Assembly (NCBI GenBank): GCA_039817825.1
Contig: JBCBVA010000055.1
Span: forward strand, 1 to 24,264
Length of the DNA: 24,264 nucleotides
Source: PCC-7336 sp039817825
GTDB lineage: Bacteria > Cyanobacteriota > Cyanobacteriia > Thermostichales > PCC-7336
Direction: 5' to 3'
In this document: one piece after another, positions 7,059-15,256 of the stretch
How the letters are laid out: every line of letters starts with the position of its first letter
How positions within the stretch are numbered: the stretch's first letter is position 1
The notes under the pieces: generated by a model
What the model was told of the DNA's origin: nothing
Database searches by the model: none
Seen by the model: only the letters and a program-made list of their open reading frames with translations
Program-made: the position numbers and the translations under genes

Positions 7059-8270
7059 TCAAGCGGCGAGAATTTGAGCCACGGAGGCGTGACGACCGAG
7101 AGCTTGCGCGTACACAATCGCCCAATTTTGCTGCTCGATCGGTGGAGCCAACTGAGACAGAACTTGCTTACGTGCCGCTTGCCCCAATCGCTGACGCAGG
7201 CCTGGATTCGTCAGCAGCGTCCGTAGGGCCAAGGCCAGATCTGGACTGGAGCCGGGAGAAACCACCAAACCGGTAAATCCGTGGTCGAGGATCTCTCCGA
7301 TCGCATCTGCCGAGCTGCCCACAATCGCTTTGCCCGCCAACATGGCTTCCAACATGGCGTTGGGGCAGCCATCGTGCAGGGAGGGAATGGCGAACACATC
7401 CATCAGGGGCAAGTGAGCCATGGCTTCCAGGCGTTCTTTCATGCCGGTGACCACAATGCGATCGCCCAAACCGCTGTCTTCAATTTCCTGCAGCCAGTAG
7501 TCGCGTTCCCGCTCGGCAAAATCTCCGACTAGCAGCAGAGTGAACTCCAGCTCAGCACTCAACTCTCGGCAGGCATCCAGCAAGAACTCCAATCCTTTCT
7601 TTTCACGGAACCGTCCCACAGAACCAATGACTGGGCCGCGCATTATGGGTACGGGATCGGGTGTGGGCAAGCTGCTCATATCGATTGGGGCAATGGAATT
7701 CCAAAAGGCGGTGGAGCGACCTTTGAGATTGGGGACTAGGGTTTGGGCACGGTGCAGCAGATCGAGGCTGACGGAGGTGACGTAGTCGGAGTTCTCCAGA
7801 GTCCAAACAATGTGGGAGTGGTTTTTCGCACTAAAGATATGTTTGTGCAGATCGCTACCGCGAATGCTGTTGATGACCGGAACGCCTAATTCCTTCGCTA
7901 GCAGGGTGGTGAGGAATCCAGTTTCGTTGAGGAAGAAGGCGTGGAATAGTTCGAATTGGTACTGGTGATGGAGTTGTTTAAGCTGGAAAAATACCTCACT
8001 CTTGTAGTCGTAGATAACAGGGGTTTCTCCACGTACGGCAGCATTGATGCGGTGAACGAACAGATCTCCCTGTTGCTGAGTCTGGACTCCGCCCCGGCAG
8101 GTTTCGGTGGCAGTTTTGTATTGCTTGGAGTGAAACACGGCAATGTGGACTTCGTAACCGCTCTCCGATAGCAGCATGGCAATGCGCTGTACGGACTCCC
8201 CCACACCGCCAATATCGGGGGGAAATTCTAAGGTGGTGATGCATATGCGGGTGGGGGGGGTGACGTTCAT
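7059..8270 (-). CDS. Family 4 glycosyltransferase (GT-B fold)
   Basis: A 403-residue protein when started at ATG 8270, where AGGA lies seven bases upstream. The frame is open to a TTG at 8339, but the extra 23 codons are low-complexity and include a translated 18-bp repeat. The N-terminal domain begins ICITTLEFPPDIGGVGESV, the acceptor-side glycine loop of GT4 enzymes. The donor domain has GSVGRFREKKGLEFLLDA, a nucleotide-sugar binding strand, then SLHDGCPNAMLEAMLAGKAIVGS, matching the E-x7-E motif with aspartate in place of the first glutamate. It likely transfers a sugar from a nucleotide donor with retention of configuration. It lies between the GT2 gene and a COG4671-type gene in the same direction, so it probably acts on the same glycan. 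Confidence 0.9.
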   Translation of the reverse strand: MNVTPPTRICITTLEFPPDIGGVGESVQRIAMLLSESGYEVHIAVFHSKQYKTATETCRGGVQTQQQGDLFVHRINAAVRGETPVIYDYKSEVFFQLKQLHHQYQFELFHAFFLNETGFLTTLLAKELGVPVINSIRGSDLHKHIFSAKNHSHIVWTLENSDYVTSVSLDLLHRAQTLVPNLKGRSTAFWNSIAPIDMSSLPTPDPVPIMRGPVIGSVGRFREKKGLEFLLDACRELSAELEFTLLLVGDFAERERDYWLQEIEDSGLGDRIVVTGMKERLEAMAHLPLMDVFAIPSLHDGCPNAMLEAMLAGKAIVGSSADAIGEILDHGFTGLVVSPGSSPDLALALRTLLTNPGLRQRLGQAARKQVLSQLAPPIEQQNWAIVYAQALGRHASVAQILAA

Positions 8271-8281
8271 GACAGGGTCCT

Positions 8282-8317
8282 GGTTGAGGTTAAAGACGGG
8301 GTTGAGATTAAATGCGT
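8282..8317. repeat. Tandem repeat, 18-bp, two units, upstream of the GT4 gene
   Basis: GGTTGAGGTTAAAGACGG (8282-8299) followed by GGTTGAGATTAAATGCGT (8300-8317), with a further GTTGAG at 8318-8323. It lies between the stop of the upstream gene and the chosen GT4 start. Confidence 0.55.
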
Positions 8318-8343
8318 GTTGAGTTGGGCTGGAATGCAAGTGC

Positions 8344-9513
8344 TTAGACGGCTGACACTGCCGGAGCGGTTGACTTCGCTAATTGGTGCAAATAGCTAGC
8401 TGTGTTGATCGACCCCTCCAGATCGAAGGAAAACGGTCGGGGGTCGGCATACAGGCTGGCTTCCACCTGTGTGGCTAAGAGTTTGGGATCGAGGGTTGCT
8501 GGGGTGATGGCGGAGACGATGCCCATGGCATCGAGCTTTTGCAGGCGCATAAGTTGCTCGCGATCGCCATTCCCGGTAAAGGGCATCATCATGGAGCGCA
8601 CACCAGTAGCCAGAATATTCATGGTGGTGTTGTAGCCTGCCATGCTGATGGACAGGTCGGCTTGGCGCATGTAGTCCAGCAGGTGAGGGGTATAACGCTC
8701 GATTGCCAGATTGGGTTGCTTAGCCCCAATCTCCTGCAAGGCCTGCCACACGCTGTCGGGAACGAAGGGGCCGGTAAACATGCGAATGGAATGGGGTACT
8801 CGCTCTGCCAGGAGTGGCGCGGCTTTGGCGATGCATTCCAGTAGGTCGTGGCCGAAACGACCGCCGCCAACGCTGCAGAGAATGAACGGATCGGTGAAGT
8901 GGAACGTGGGCACCGCATTCGGCTGTTGGGCGACGTAGCCGGTGTAATGAATCGGACAATTCAGATCGCTGGCCCGAGAAAAGCTATCTTCGAGGGGGAT
9001 AAAGCGGCGATCTCCGTGGACCAGCAGTTGGTCGAAGTAGCGATTCATCAGCTTGACGACTTTGGTTTCGTGGCGCTCTCGATCTTGTTTCGTGACCACG
9101 ATGTCACGCAGGCTGCAGGAGACCTTCGTACCCAGCGCCCGAGCCCGCTCCAGTAGAGGTTCCAGCTCGAAGGAGAACCGACGCCGACCAAATGGGTATA
9201 GTTCGACCACCAAGACGTTAGGACGATATAGGTCAACAACATCCAGAAGAATGGTGCGCCGCTTGGTTTCGACGTCTTCCAGACTCATGGATGTATCCAC
9301 TGCCTTGAGGGTTTGAAAGTCGGGGTCAGTTTCGATCGCTGGCAAGTTGATCACGTTAACTCCGGCAGGGGCTTTAAACTCCGGTACGACCTTGCCACCA
9401 TTGACAAAGCACACTTCGAAATCTGCCGTCAGAGCCCGCACAATTTCCATGCTGCGAACCAGGTGGCCGATGCCGAGAATGTGCTGGCAGTAAAACATCA
9501 GTCGCTTTTTCAT
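8344..9513 (-). CDS. Predicted glycosyltransferase, COG4671/family 28-like (second of a tandem pair)
   Basis: A 389-residue protein. The ATG at 9513 has GAGG six bases ahead; an open extension to 9561 lacks a ribosome binding site and would enter the interspersed repeat. The N-terminus RLMFYCQHILGIGHLVRSM is the glycine-rich acceptor-domain loop of MurG-like GT-B enzymes. In the C-terminal domain FILCSVGGGRFGHDLLE and LSISMAGYNTTMNILATG match the donor-binding region of family 28 enzymes, with MPFTGNGDREQLMR playing the part of the 'P..EQ..NA' segment. COG4671 enzymes are widely predicted but poorly characterised, so no donor is assigned. It shares the overall plan with the gene at 9675-10934, so the two may be old duplicates acting as a pair. 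The stop is 73 bases before the GT4 start. Confidence 0.82.
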   Translation of the reverse strand: MKKRLMFYCQHILGIGHLVRSMEIVRALTADFEVCFVNGGKVVPEFKAPAGVNVINLPAIETDPDFQTLKAVDTSMSLEDVETKRRTILLDVVDLYRPNVLVVELYPFGRRRFSFELEPLLERARALGTKVSCSLRDIVVTKQDRERHETKVVKLMNRYFDQLLVHGDRRFIPLEDSFSRASDLNCPIHYTGYVAQQPNAVPTFHFTDPFILCSVGGGRFGHDLLECIAKAAPLLAERVPHSIRMFTGPFVPDSVWQALQEIGAKQPNLAIERYTPHLLDYMRQADLSISMAGYNTTMNILATGVRSMMMPFTGNGDREQLMRLQKLDAMGIVSAITPATLDPKLLATQVEASLYADPRPFSFDLEGSINTASYLHQLAKSTAPAVSAV

Positions 9514-9543
9514 GGGAAACCTCGAAAACGGTAAGGGGATGTG

Positions 9544-9648
9544 TATCGCAATCTGCGGCAAGGCCTGGAGAGATTGCAGACTCCAGCCCTTGCAGGACGG
9601 GTACAGAAGGCTCGAAAAGTCTGCTTAGCGGTTTGCTGAACGCCATAA
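9544..9648 (+). repeat. Interspersed repeat copy 5 (105 nt, subfamily B)
   Basis: Starts TATCGCAATCTGCGGCAAGG, ends AGCGGTTTGCTGAACGCCAT. It aligns with the copy at 23640-23744 without gaps and with the three 106-nt copies by one single-base gap. Its ends are inverted repeats at 7 of 10 positions. It lies between the two COG4671-like genes, on the opposite strand; its right end is 26 bases from the stop of the upstream gene. Confidence 0.55.
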
Positions 9649-9674
9649 AGTCAAAGAGAACGAATCCAACCGGG

Positions 9675-10934
9675 CTAGGCCGTTCGAAACGTGATGTATG
9701 GAGGAACGGAGCGGAGGATATCGGTGTCTGAAGGGGACTCGGCGAGTGGAAGCAATCCCATCAGATGGCGGCTGAGGTTTTGCAAGCCATTCATGTTGAG
9801 AACCTCTTCAACTGCCGGTGATTGCGGTTTATCCAACTGATTGAGCAGCTTGTGAGCTAGCAGTTGGGGAGTGAGGCGCTCGGGATGAATGGTGTCGATC
9901 GACCCCAGTTTGGCCAGGCGATCGGCCCGAATGGCTTGTTCCAAGACCGGTTGCTTTCGAGGCACCACCACCGCCCGCTGCTGCAGAGAGAGAATTTCGC
10001 AAATGGTGTTGTAGCCCGCCATTGACAACACGGCATCGGCCGCCGCCATGTAGCCCATCAGGTCATCGGTAAATTCTTGAAGTATCACGTTGGGGAAAAA
10101 CTGCACCCTCAATTGCAGCGACTTGCGCTGGTGCTCGGGCATATCGGGACCGCAAACAATCGCGCTTTTGATGCTGCATTCATCGGTATTGGCAGCGCGA
10201 GGGACATACTCCAGTGACTCCAGATAGGTAGACACCAATCGGTAGCCATCTTCACCACCACCAGGAGTGACGAGCACCAGCTTCTGATGGGGGGCAACCT
10301 CCAGACGATTGCGAATGAGTTCGGGGGGAGTGGCGCTGCGGGGTTTGCGTAAGTAACCGCAGAACTCCACTTTGGTGGCCACGGCGGCAGGTAGGCGATA
10401 TTCCTGTCTCACGTCATAGATGGTAGGGTCGCCCACTACCCAAATGCGGTGGAAGCGGTCCTGCAGCGTATCCAGATACCCGTATTGCTGCCAATCCCGA
10501 ATCGTCTTTTCCGGACTGTGGAGGATATCCCTCAGTAACAGGACCAGTTTGGTGGCGGGGGAATGAGTAACCAGCCAATCGAGAGTCGGATGCAGCTCTC
10601 CCATCAGCCCGTGGGGCTTTTTATCGACCAGCAGCAGATCGGGCTTGAAATTCATCGCTGCCGATCGAATGGATTCCGCCCGCCAGCGCACGGTATCTTC
10701 TGTGGAGGTGGCCAGATACTTGGCGGCGATTTCCCCGGATTCATTTCGCCGCAGGCAGGGCAGCTTGATGTAGTCCAAACCAATGGGCATGCGAAACCGG
10801 TGGGACATAGGCGCGCCGGAAACCAGCAAGATAGACAGGTTGGGGATGGTGGCCAACAGATGCTCGCAAATGGCCAGCATGCGCCGAATGTTGCCCAACC
10901 CGTAGGTGTCGTGAGAGTAAACCATCAACTTCAT
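9675..10934 (-). CDS. Predicted glycosyltransferase, COG4671/family 28-like (first of a tandem pair)
   Basis: A 419-residue GT-B protein. It opens MKLMVYSHDTYGLGNIRRM, the acceptor-domain loop seen in COG4671 proteins, with LLVSGAPMSHRF and LLLVDKKPHG following. The donor domain has KLVLVTPGGGEDGYRL and AVLSMAGYNTICEILSLQQRAVVVPRKQPVLEQAIRA, which closely resembles the MurG-type 'SRAG..T..E......P.ILVP....QxxNA' segment. AGGAG lies nine bases before the ATG. Unlike its downstream relative, it keeps the VVPRKQPVLEQ sequence in full, so the two may use different donors. It is the second gene after UDP-glucose dehydrogenase, 97 bases downstream, so UDP-glucuronate is a tempting donor for one of these enzymes; this is inference. 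Confidence 0.83.
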   Translation of the reverse strand: MKLMVYSHDTYGLGNIRRMLAICEHLLATIPNLSILLVSGAPMSHRFRMPIGLDYIKLPCLRRNESGEIAAKYLATSTEDTVRWRAESIRSAAMNFKPDLLLVDKKPHGLMGELHPTLDWLVTHSPATKLVLLLRDILHSPEKTIRDWQQYGYLDTLQDRFHRIWVVGDPTIYDVRQEYRLPAAVATKVEFCGYLRKPRSATPPELIRNRLEVAPHQKLVLVTPGGGEDGYRLVSTYLESLEYVPRAANTDECSIKSAIVCGPDMPEHQRKSLQLRVQFFPNVILQEFTDDLMGYMAAADAVLSMAGYNTICEILSLQQRAVVVPRKQPVLEQAIRADRLAKLGSIDTIHPERLTPQLLAHKLLNQLDKPQSPAVEEVLNMNGLQNLSRHLMGLLPLAESPSDTDILRSVPPYITFRTA

Positions 10935-10957
10935 GGAGAAGGACTCCTGTGGGTTGC

Positions 10958-10983
10958 TGTGAGTGAGGTGTGTGAGTGAGGTG
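10958..10983. repeat. Perfect 13-bp tandem duplication
   Basis: TGTGAGTGAGGTG occurs twice in a row in the gap between UDP-glucose dehydrogenase and the first COG4671-like gene. It is the only clear tandem repeat in the window whose period is not a multiple of three. Confidence 0.8.
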
Positions 10984-11031
10984 GGGCCAGCAGTCAGAAC
11001 TAACTGCTAAGGGAACAAGCACGTTGGGGTT

Positions 11032-12459
11032 TTAGACAGTAGCTAGAGCGGCTAGCGCCGGTGTCAACGTTATTGCAGGCGTCTCGCCCAACCGCACTGG
11101 AGGTCCGATATCCGGACACCCGATGCTCATGTAGTGGAAGCCAGCTGCTGCCATCGCCTGCGGATCGAGACAATTACGGCCATCAACAATGCGGGCAGAC
11201 CGCATGTGAGTCGCTAAAGCGGAATAGTCGAGGTGCTTAAAGTGTTGCCAGTCGGTCACCAGAATGAGGGCATCGCAGTCAACCGCTAGTTCGGTGGGGG
11301 TATCGACCACTTGGATGTTGCTGAGTTCGCAGGGGCGATCGCTTCCTGAATAAATGGGGTCGTAGGCTTTGACTTGCGCCCCCAGTCGCACGAGTGCTGC
11401 GCTGATGTCCTGGGCGGGAGTATCTCGCAAATCATCCGTGTCGGGCTTAAACGTCAGACCCAGGAGGCCGATCGTTTTTCCCTTGAGAATCTTGAGGGTT
11501 TGCTGCAGTCGAGTGACAGCTCGCAGTCGCTGCTCGCGATTAACGTGGGTGGCCGCTCGTAGGAGTGGTGCGTCGTAGCCGTAGTCTTCGGCAGTGTGGA
11601 TCAACGCGGCCACATCCTTCGGGAAGCAGGAGCCACCCCAACCCAACCCAGCCTGCAGGAATTTTGGCCCAATGCGGGAATCTAACCCAATTCCGTTGGC
11701 CACTTGAGTGACATCGGCACCAACTAAGTCACAGATATTCGCAACTTCATTAATGAAGCTAATCTTGGTGGCCAGAAATGCGTTGGCGGCGTACTTAATC
11801 GTTTCAGCCGAGCTGAGGTCGGTGGCCAGAATGGGAATGGCTGGACCTTCAGACTCTTCGGCAAATTGGCGGTTTGCGATTGGAGCATACAGTTCTTGCA
11901 TTAAGGAAATCGCCCGAGAACTGGATGACCCCAACAGGATGCGATCGGGGTTAAAGGTGTCGTAAATGGCAGAGCCTTCGCGCAGAAATTCCGGATTGCT
12001 CACCACATCGAAACTGACATCATCGATGGCTGAATGTTTGCGCGCTTCGTCAAGGATTAGCCACCTTACCCAGTCACCCGAACCGATCGGGACGGTGGAT
12101 TTATTGACAATGACTTTGTAGCCCTTGTCTAAACTCCGGCCAATACTGCGGGCAACCGCTTCAACGTACCGAGTATCGCTAGCTCCAGAAGAGAGTGGCG
12201 GGGTTCCAACAGCGATGAATAAAATGTCGCTGTCAGCAATACTACCGGCCAGCTCGGTAGTGAATCGGAGGCGATCGGCTTTCATTCCGGCCAGCATGAG
12301 ATCTTCCAATCCCGGCTCGTAAATCGGCGGGATGCCCGCTTGCATGCTGCGGACTTTTGATTCGTTGTTATCGACGCAAATGACATGGTGACCGGCATGC
12401 GCCAGGCAAGTTCCGGTAACAAGGCCCACATATCCGGTCCCAATAACGCATACTTGCAT
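11032..12459 (-). CDS. ugd: UDP-glucose 6-dehydrogenase (UDP-glucose/GDP-mannose dehydrogenase family)
   Basis: A 475-residue cytoplasmic enzyme that oxidises UDP-glucose to UDP-glucuronate with two NAD+. Motifs: NAD-binding GTGYVGLVTG (7-16), NPEFLREG (155-162), IKYAANAFLATKISFINE (221-238, with K222), and the active-site loop GWGGSCFPKD with catalytic cysteine C278, then GLTFKPDTDDLRDTPA in the C-terminal domain. Length is a little above the usual 430-460. A UDP-ManNAc or GDP-mannose dehydrogenase cannot be fully excluded, but the GWGGSCFPKD loop and LTFKPDTDDLR favour the UDP-glucose type. GAGGAG lies five bases before the ATG. It is the first gene of the minus-strand glycan cluster and supplies an acidic sugar donor. 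A hairpin-plus-T6 element lies about 54 bases upstream on the same strand and may control read-through. Confidence 0.93.
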   Translation of the reverse strand: MQVCVIGTGYVGLVTGTCLAHAGHHVICVDNNESKVRSMQAGIPPIYEPGLEDLMLAGMKADRLRFTTELAGSIADSDILFIAVGTPPLSSGASDTRYVEAVARSIGRSLDKGYKVIVNKSTVPIGSGDWVRWLILDEARKHSAIDDVSFDVVSNPEFLREGSAIYDTFNPDRILLGSSSSRAISLMQELYAPIANRQFAEESEGPAIPILATDLSSAETIKYAANAFLATKISFINEVANICDLVGADVTQVANGIGLDSRIGPKFLQAGLGWGGSCFPKDVAALIHTAEDYGYDAPLLRAATHVNREQRLRAVTRLQQTLKILKGKTIGLLGLTFKPDTDDLRDTPAQDISAALVRLGAQVKAYDPIYSGSDRPCELSNIQVVDTPTELAVDCDALILVTDWQHFKHLDYSALATHMRSARIVDGRNCLDPQAMAAAGFHYMSIGCPDIGPPVRLGETPAITLTPALAALATV

Positions 12460-12512
12460 AACGTCTCCTCTGTGAGATGTGAATAACGCGAGAGTAAACA
12501 GCCGACGGAGCG

Positions 12513-12547
12513 AAAAAAGGGTGATTAGAGTGATGACTCAATCACCC
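12513..12547 (-). terminator. Intrinsic terminator or attenuator in the ugd leader
   Basis: On the minus strand GGGTGATT-GAGT pairs with ACTC-T-AATCACCC (12547-12519): a 12-bp stem with one bulged T and a four-base loop, followed at once by six T (12518-12513). This is the classic rho-independent form. It lies upstream of ugd on the coding strand of the cluster, and no gene on that strand precedes it within the window, so it would end a leader transcript or small RNA rather than a gene. Confidence 0.68.
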
Positions 12548-12945
12548 AAATAGAACGTGGATGTCGCTGATGGTTCTTACTATCACGAGTTCTGAATTTT
12601 CACGCATGAAGACTGAATGAAGAGATTTTCATGTTGGTGAAAACCCTTTCATTTGAGATTCAAAACTGTGAGGCATTTCTTCCAATCTTGTCGAGAATAG
12701 TCAAAATAAGATTAGGCAAATACCTTTGTATATAAATGGTTGCAGCCCTGTTTGGCTCTTTTCACAGGCTACGGAAGTAGATTGCTGAAATCATTTTTTC
12801 ATGACATTAACACTGCTAATATCATCAGTTTTGATTGCATGCGATTGAATTTATCGAATACCGAAATATAGTTTGGAATTTCGTATTGAGTAAATCTACT
12901 CGACGAGTTGTTGTTGCTCTAGAAACGCAGAGTAGAACACGTATA

Positions 12946-12964
12946 GCAGTGGCAATACCACTGC
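12946..12964. repeat. Small hairpin
   Basis: GCAGTGG and CCACTGC form a perfect 7-bp stem around a five-base loop. No T-run follows, so it is not a terminator. Role unknown. Confidence 0.5.
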
Positions 12965-13011
12965 GGATATTTCAGCAATTGTCCCTCTTGCCTATGCCTA
13001 TAAAGCGTTGT

Positions 13012-13047
13012 CCTAACTGAAGTGGCAAACGTCATACGTCAGTTAGG
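13012..13047. repeat. Inverted repeat, 9-bp arms
   Basis: CCTAACTGA (13012-13020) and TCAGTTAGG (13039-13047) are exact reverse complements separated by 18 bases. It could be an operator or a scar of a small mobile element; no transposase sequence is nearby. Confidence 0.5.
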
Positions 13048-13436
13048 GCGGCCCCTATGTCACCCAAGCCTAGCCAGCACTCCTAGTCGCGTTCGCGGAA
13101 TTAGCGATCGCTCGAATCCGATCGACTGCTTTGGACCTAGAGCGCACTGGACTTACGCAAGAGTCACGTGCATGGTCTTCTCGAATTCCAGCAGCGATGT
13201 GCCGAGATCGACAGGATCTAGCCCAATCGAGCCGAATACGAATACCCCTAGACCTCAGCTTGAGATTCAATCCGTCTACAATTGCTCCCTTCAGACTTCC
13301 TCAATGTGCTTCCTTCAGTATTGGAAACTCAAGCAGTCGGATTCCAGCACAAGCGCGACGCTAAATGCCGTAAGGTACAAGGAATACTGCCTCTTTACAC
13401 ACGCACACCCCACACACGCGCACCCCTACAATTACT

Positions 13437-14898
13437 ATGGCTGACGTCAAGATCTTGTTTGCGGCTGCTGAAGCCGCGCCCATCGCGAAAGCGGGAGGAA
13501 TGGCAGATGTCGTGGGATCGCTGCCTGCGGTACTGCGCCAGCGCGGCTTCGATGTCCGGGTGATTCTGCCGTTCTACGGATTTTTGTGGGAGCAAGAGCA
13601 ATTTCTCAATTGCATCAAGCAAGGCCCCGTCTGGTCGGCCACTGTGATGGAGAGCACCTGCAATATTTACGAGAGCGTTTTGCCGGGAACGGATGTGCCG
13701 CTTTATCTGGTGGAGCACTATGCCTTTGCCCCCCACCGGATTTACGGAGGAGAAGACGAGCCTTGGCGGTTTACGTTTTTCGCCAATTCGGTAGCGGAAT
13801 TTGCTTGGAACCACTGGAAACCCAACATCATTCACTGCCACGATTGGCATACGGGCATGATTCCCGTCTGGATGCGGGACACCTCTGACGTCGGTACCGT
13901 ATTTACCATCCACAATTTGGCTTATCAGGGGCCGTGGAGATGGATGTTGGAACGGATGACGTGGCTGCCCGAGAACTTCCACATGCACAACACGATGGCG
14001 GCCGCGATCGGCTACGCCGACCAGGTTACAACGGTGTCTCCCACCTACGCGCGTGAAATTTGCAGCCCAGCTCACGGGGAACACCTGAACGACTTGCTGG
14101 CCTCTATTGGATTGCGCCTGCACGGCGTCCTGAACGGCTTGGATATGGAGCGGTTCGATCCCGATACCGATTCTGCGATCGAAAAGACCTTCAGCGTGGA
14201 GCGCCTAGAAGCACGAGTTGCCAACAAAATTGCTACAGGTGGAGGCGGGCTTAAACCCCAATCCCGATGCTTTTCTAATGGGGATGGTCTCTCGCTTGGT
14301 GAACCAAAAAGGGATTGACCTGGTGGTGCAGGCGGTCGATCGCTTCCTCCCCTATAGCGATGCTCAACTGGTGGTGCTGGGCAGCGGCGATCCTCACTTT
14401 GAAGGAAAGCTGCGGGACATGAGCGATCGCTGGGGCGATCGGGTGACCTTCTTCTCGCGATTCGATCCCAAGCTGGCTCAGCATATCTATGCCGGAGCCG
14501 ATGCCTTTTTGATGCCTAGCCGCTTCGAACCCTGCGGTATTAGTCAGATGATCGCGCTGCGGTACGGATGCGTCCCGATTGTGCGCCGAACGGGTGGCCT
14601 TGTAGATACAGTGTCTCACCACAACCCGGTGTCCGGTGAAGGTACAGGCTATTGTTTCGATCGCTATGAAGGCTTGGATTTCTTCACCGCGATGGTGCGG
14701 GCTTGGGAAGGGTTTCAGTACAAGGATGCCTGGAGAGCACTGCAGGTGCGCGGCATGATGCAGGACTTTAGCTGGACGCGATCGGCGGATGAATATATCA
14801 AGATTTACGGATATGTAATGGGATTGGATCTGCAGGAATTAAGCTCTCCTGCGGCAGTAGCCGTCCCTTCGTTAGAAGCCACTTCTCTGTCAGCCTGA
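13437..14898 (+). pseudogene. glgA: Glycogen synthase, interrupted by a frameshift near codon 265
   Basis: Family GT5 ADP-glucose starch/glycogen synthase, which extends alpha-1,4-glucan chains from ADP-glucose. The first reading frame (13437 to a stop at 14318) gives the N-terminal domain with KAGG (18-21), TFFANSVAEFAWNHW, IIHCHDWHTGMIPVWM and TIHNLAYQG. After VANKIA at about 14234 this frame turns to nonsense. The expected continuation QVEAGLNPNPDAF-GMVSRLVNQKGIDLV appears in the next frame, running to 14898 with SRFEPCGISQMIALRYG and VRRTGGLVDT. Restoring two bases at GCTACAG (about 14232-14238) would give the usual NKIALQ junction and a 487-residue protein of normal cyanobacterial length. 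The break separates the two Rossmann domains, so no active enzyme is expected unless it is a sequencing error. Cyanobacteria often have a second GlgA, which could tolerate the loss. No clear ribosome binding site. Confidence 0.85.
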
Positions 14899-15256
14899 TT
14901 GTTTAGCGCGGCACAACGACAGCATTGGAGTGAAGAACTCTTGCTCTCTCCTTCTACTTGTTTTGTTCCCTTCTCCTATGGTGGAAGAAAGTTTGAGTAT
15001 GAGAACTACTGCAATCCGTCGTAAGGTTTGGAGTGCATAGACAGCTCAAAGCCTCGAACTGCCAGGAAAAATGACTAGAGAACTCTCCATTGCTGATGGC
15101 CGAAAGTTATCTCGAAATCAGGTTGAGTCGAGTGGCTTTGGTTCCGTGCGGATGTATTCTGCATTCTCGAATATTGGCGCGACTGAATGCACAATTCAAG
15201 TAGCATCCGCCATATCGCAGGCGAACGCGTGCAATTGCTGAAAGGATTGAGAACCT
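14899..15256. other. Intergenic region between glgA and arsM
   Basis: No gene seen. It contains interspersed repeat copy 2 at 15007-15112. The rest (14899-15006 and 15113-15256) shows no recognisable operator or terminator; no ArsR-type dyad was found ahead of arsM. Confidence 0.55.
15007..15112 (+). repeat. Interspersed repeat copy 2 (106 nt, subfamily A)
   Basis: Begins TACTGCAATCCGTCGTAAGG and ends CCGAAAGTTATCT. It aligns with copy 1 (22156-22261) over all 106 positions without a gap, 77 identical by hand count. It shares the internal CTCAAAGCCT and GGAAAAAT blocks. The end inverted repeat is decayed (about 6 of 10). Confidence 0.65.

Larger units (their letters stand above)
12460..13436. 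other. Divergent intergenic region between ugd and glgA
   Basis: No gene is credible in these 977 bases. From about 12580 to 12900 the DNA is distinctly AT-rich, the likely site of promoters for the minus-strand cluster, though no convincing -35/-10 pair was identified. It holds a terminator-like element at 12513-12547, a small hairpin at 12946-12964, and a 9-bp inverted repeat at 13012-13047. Before glgA there is a CA-rich run (about 13390-13430) with no clear ribosome binding site. Confidence 0.6.

Noticed and set aside
12835..13020. 61-codon plus-strand ORF in the ugd-glgA gap
   Set aside because: No ribosome binding site and no recognisable product; AT-rich chance frame.
13395..14123. 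242-codon minus-strand ORF opposite glgA
   Set aside because: Antisense shadow of a gene with clear GT5 motifs; its own product has no recognisable domain.
14220..14240. Programmed frameshifting in glgA
   Set aside because: Only a four-A run is present, no stop or stimulatory structure is evident, and GlgA is not known to use recoding. A mutation or sequence error is simpler.
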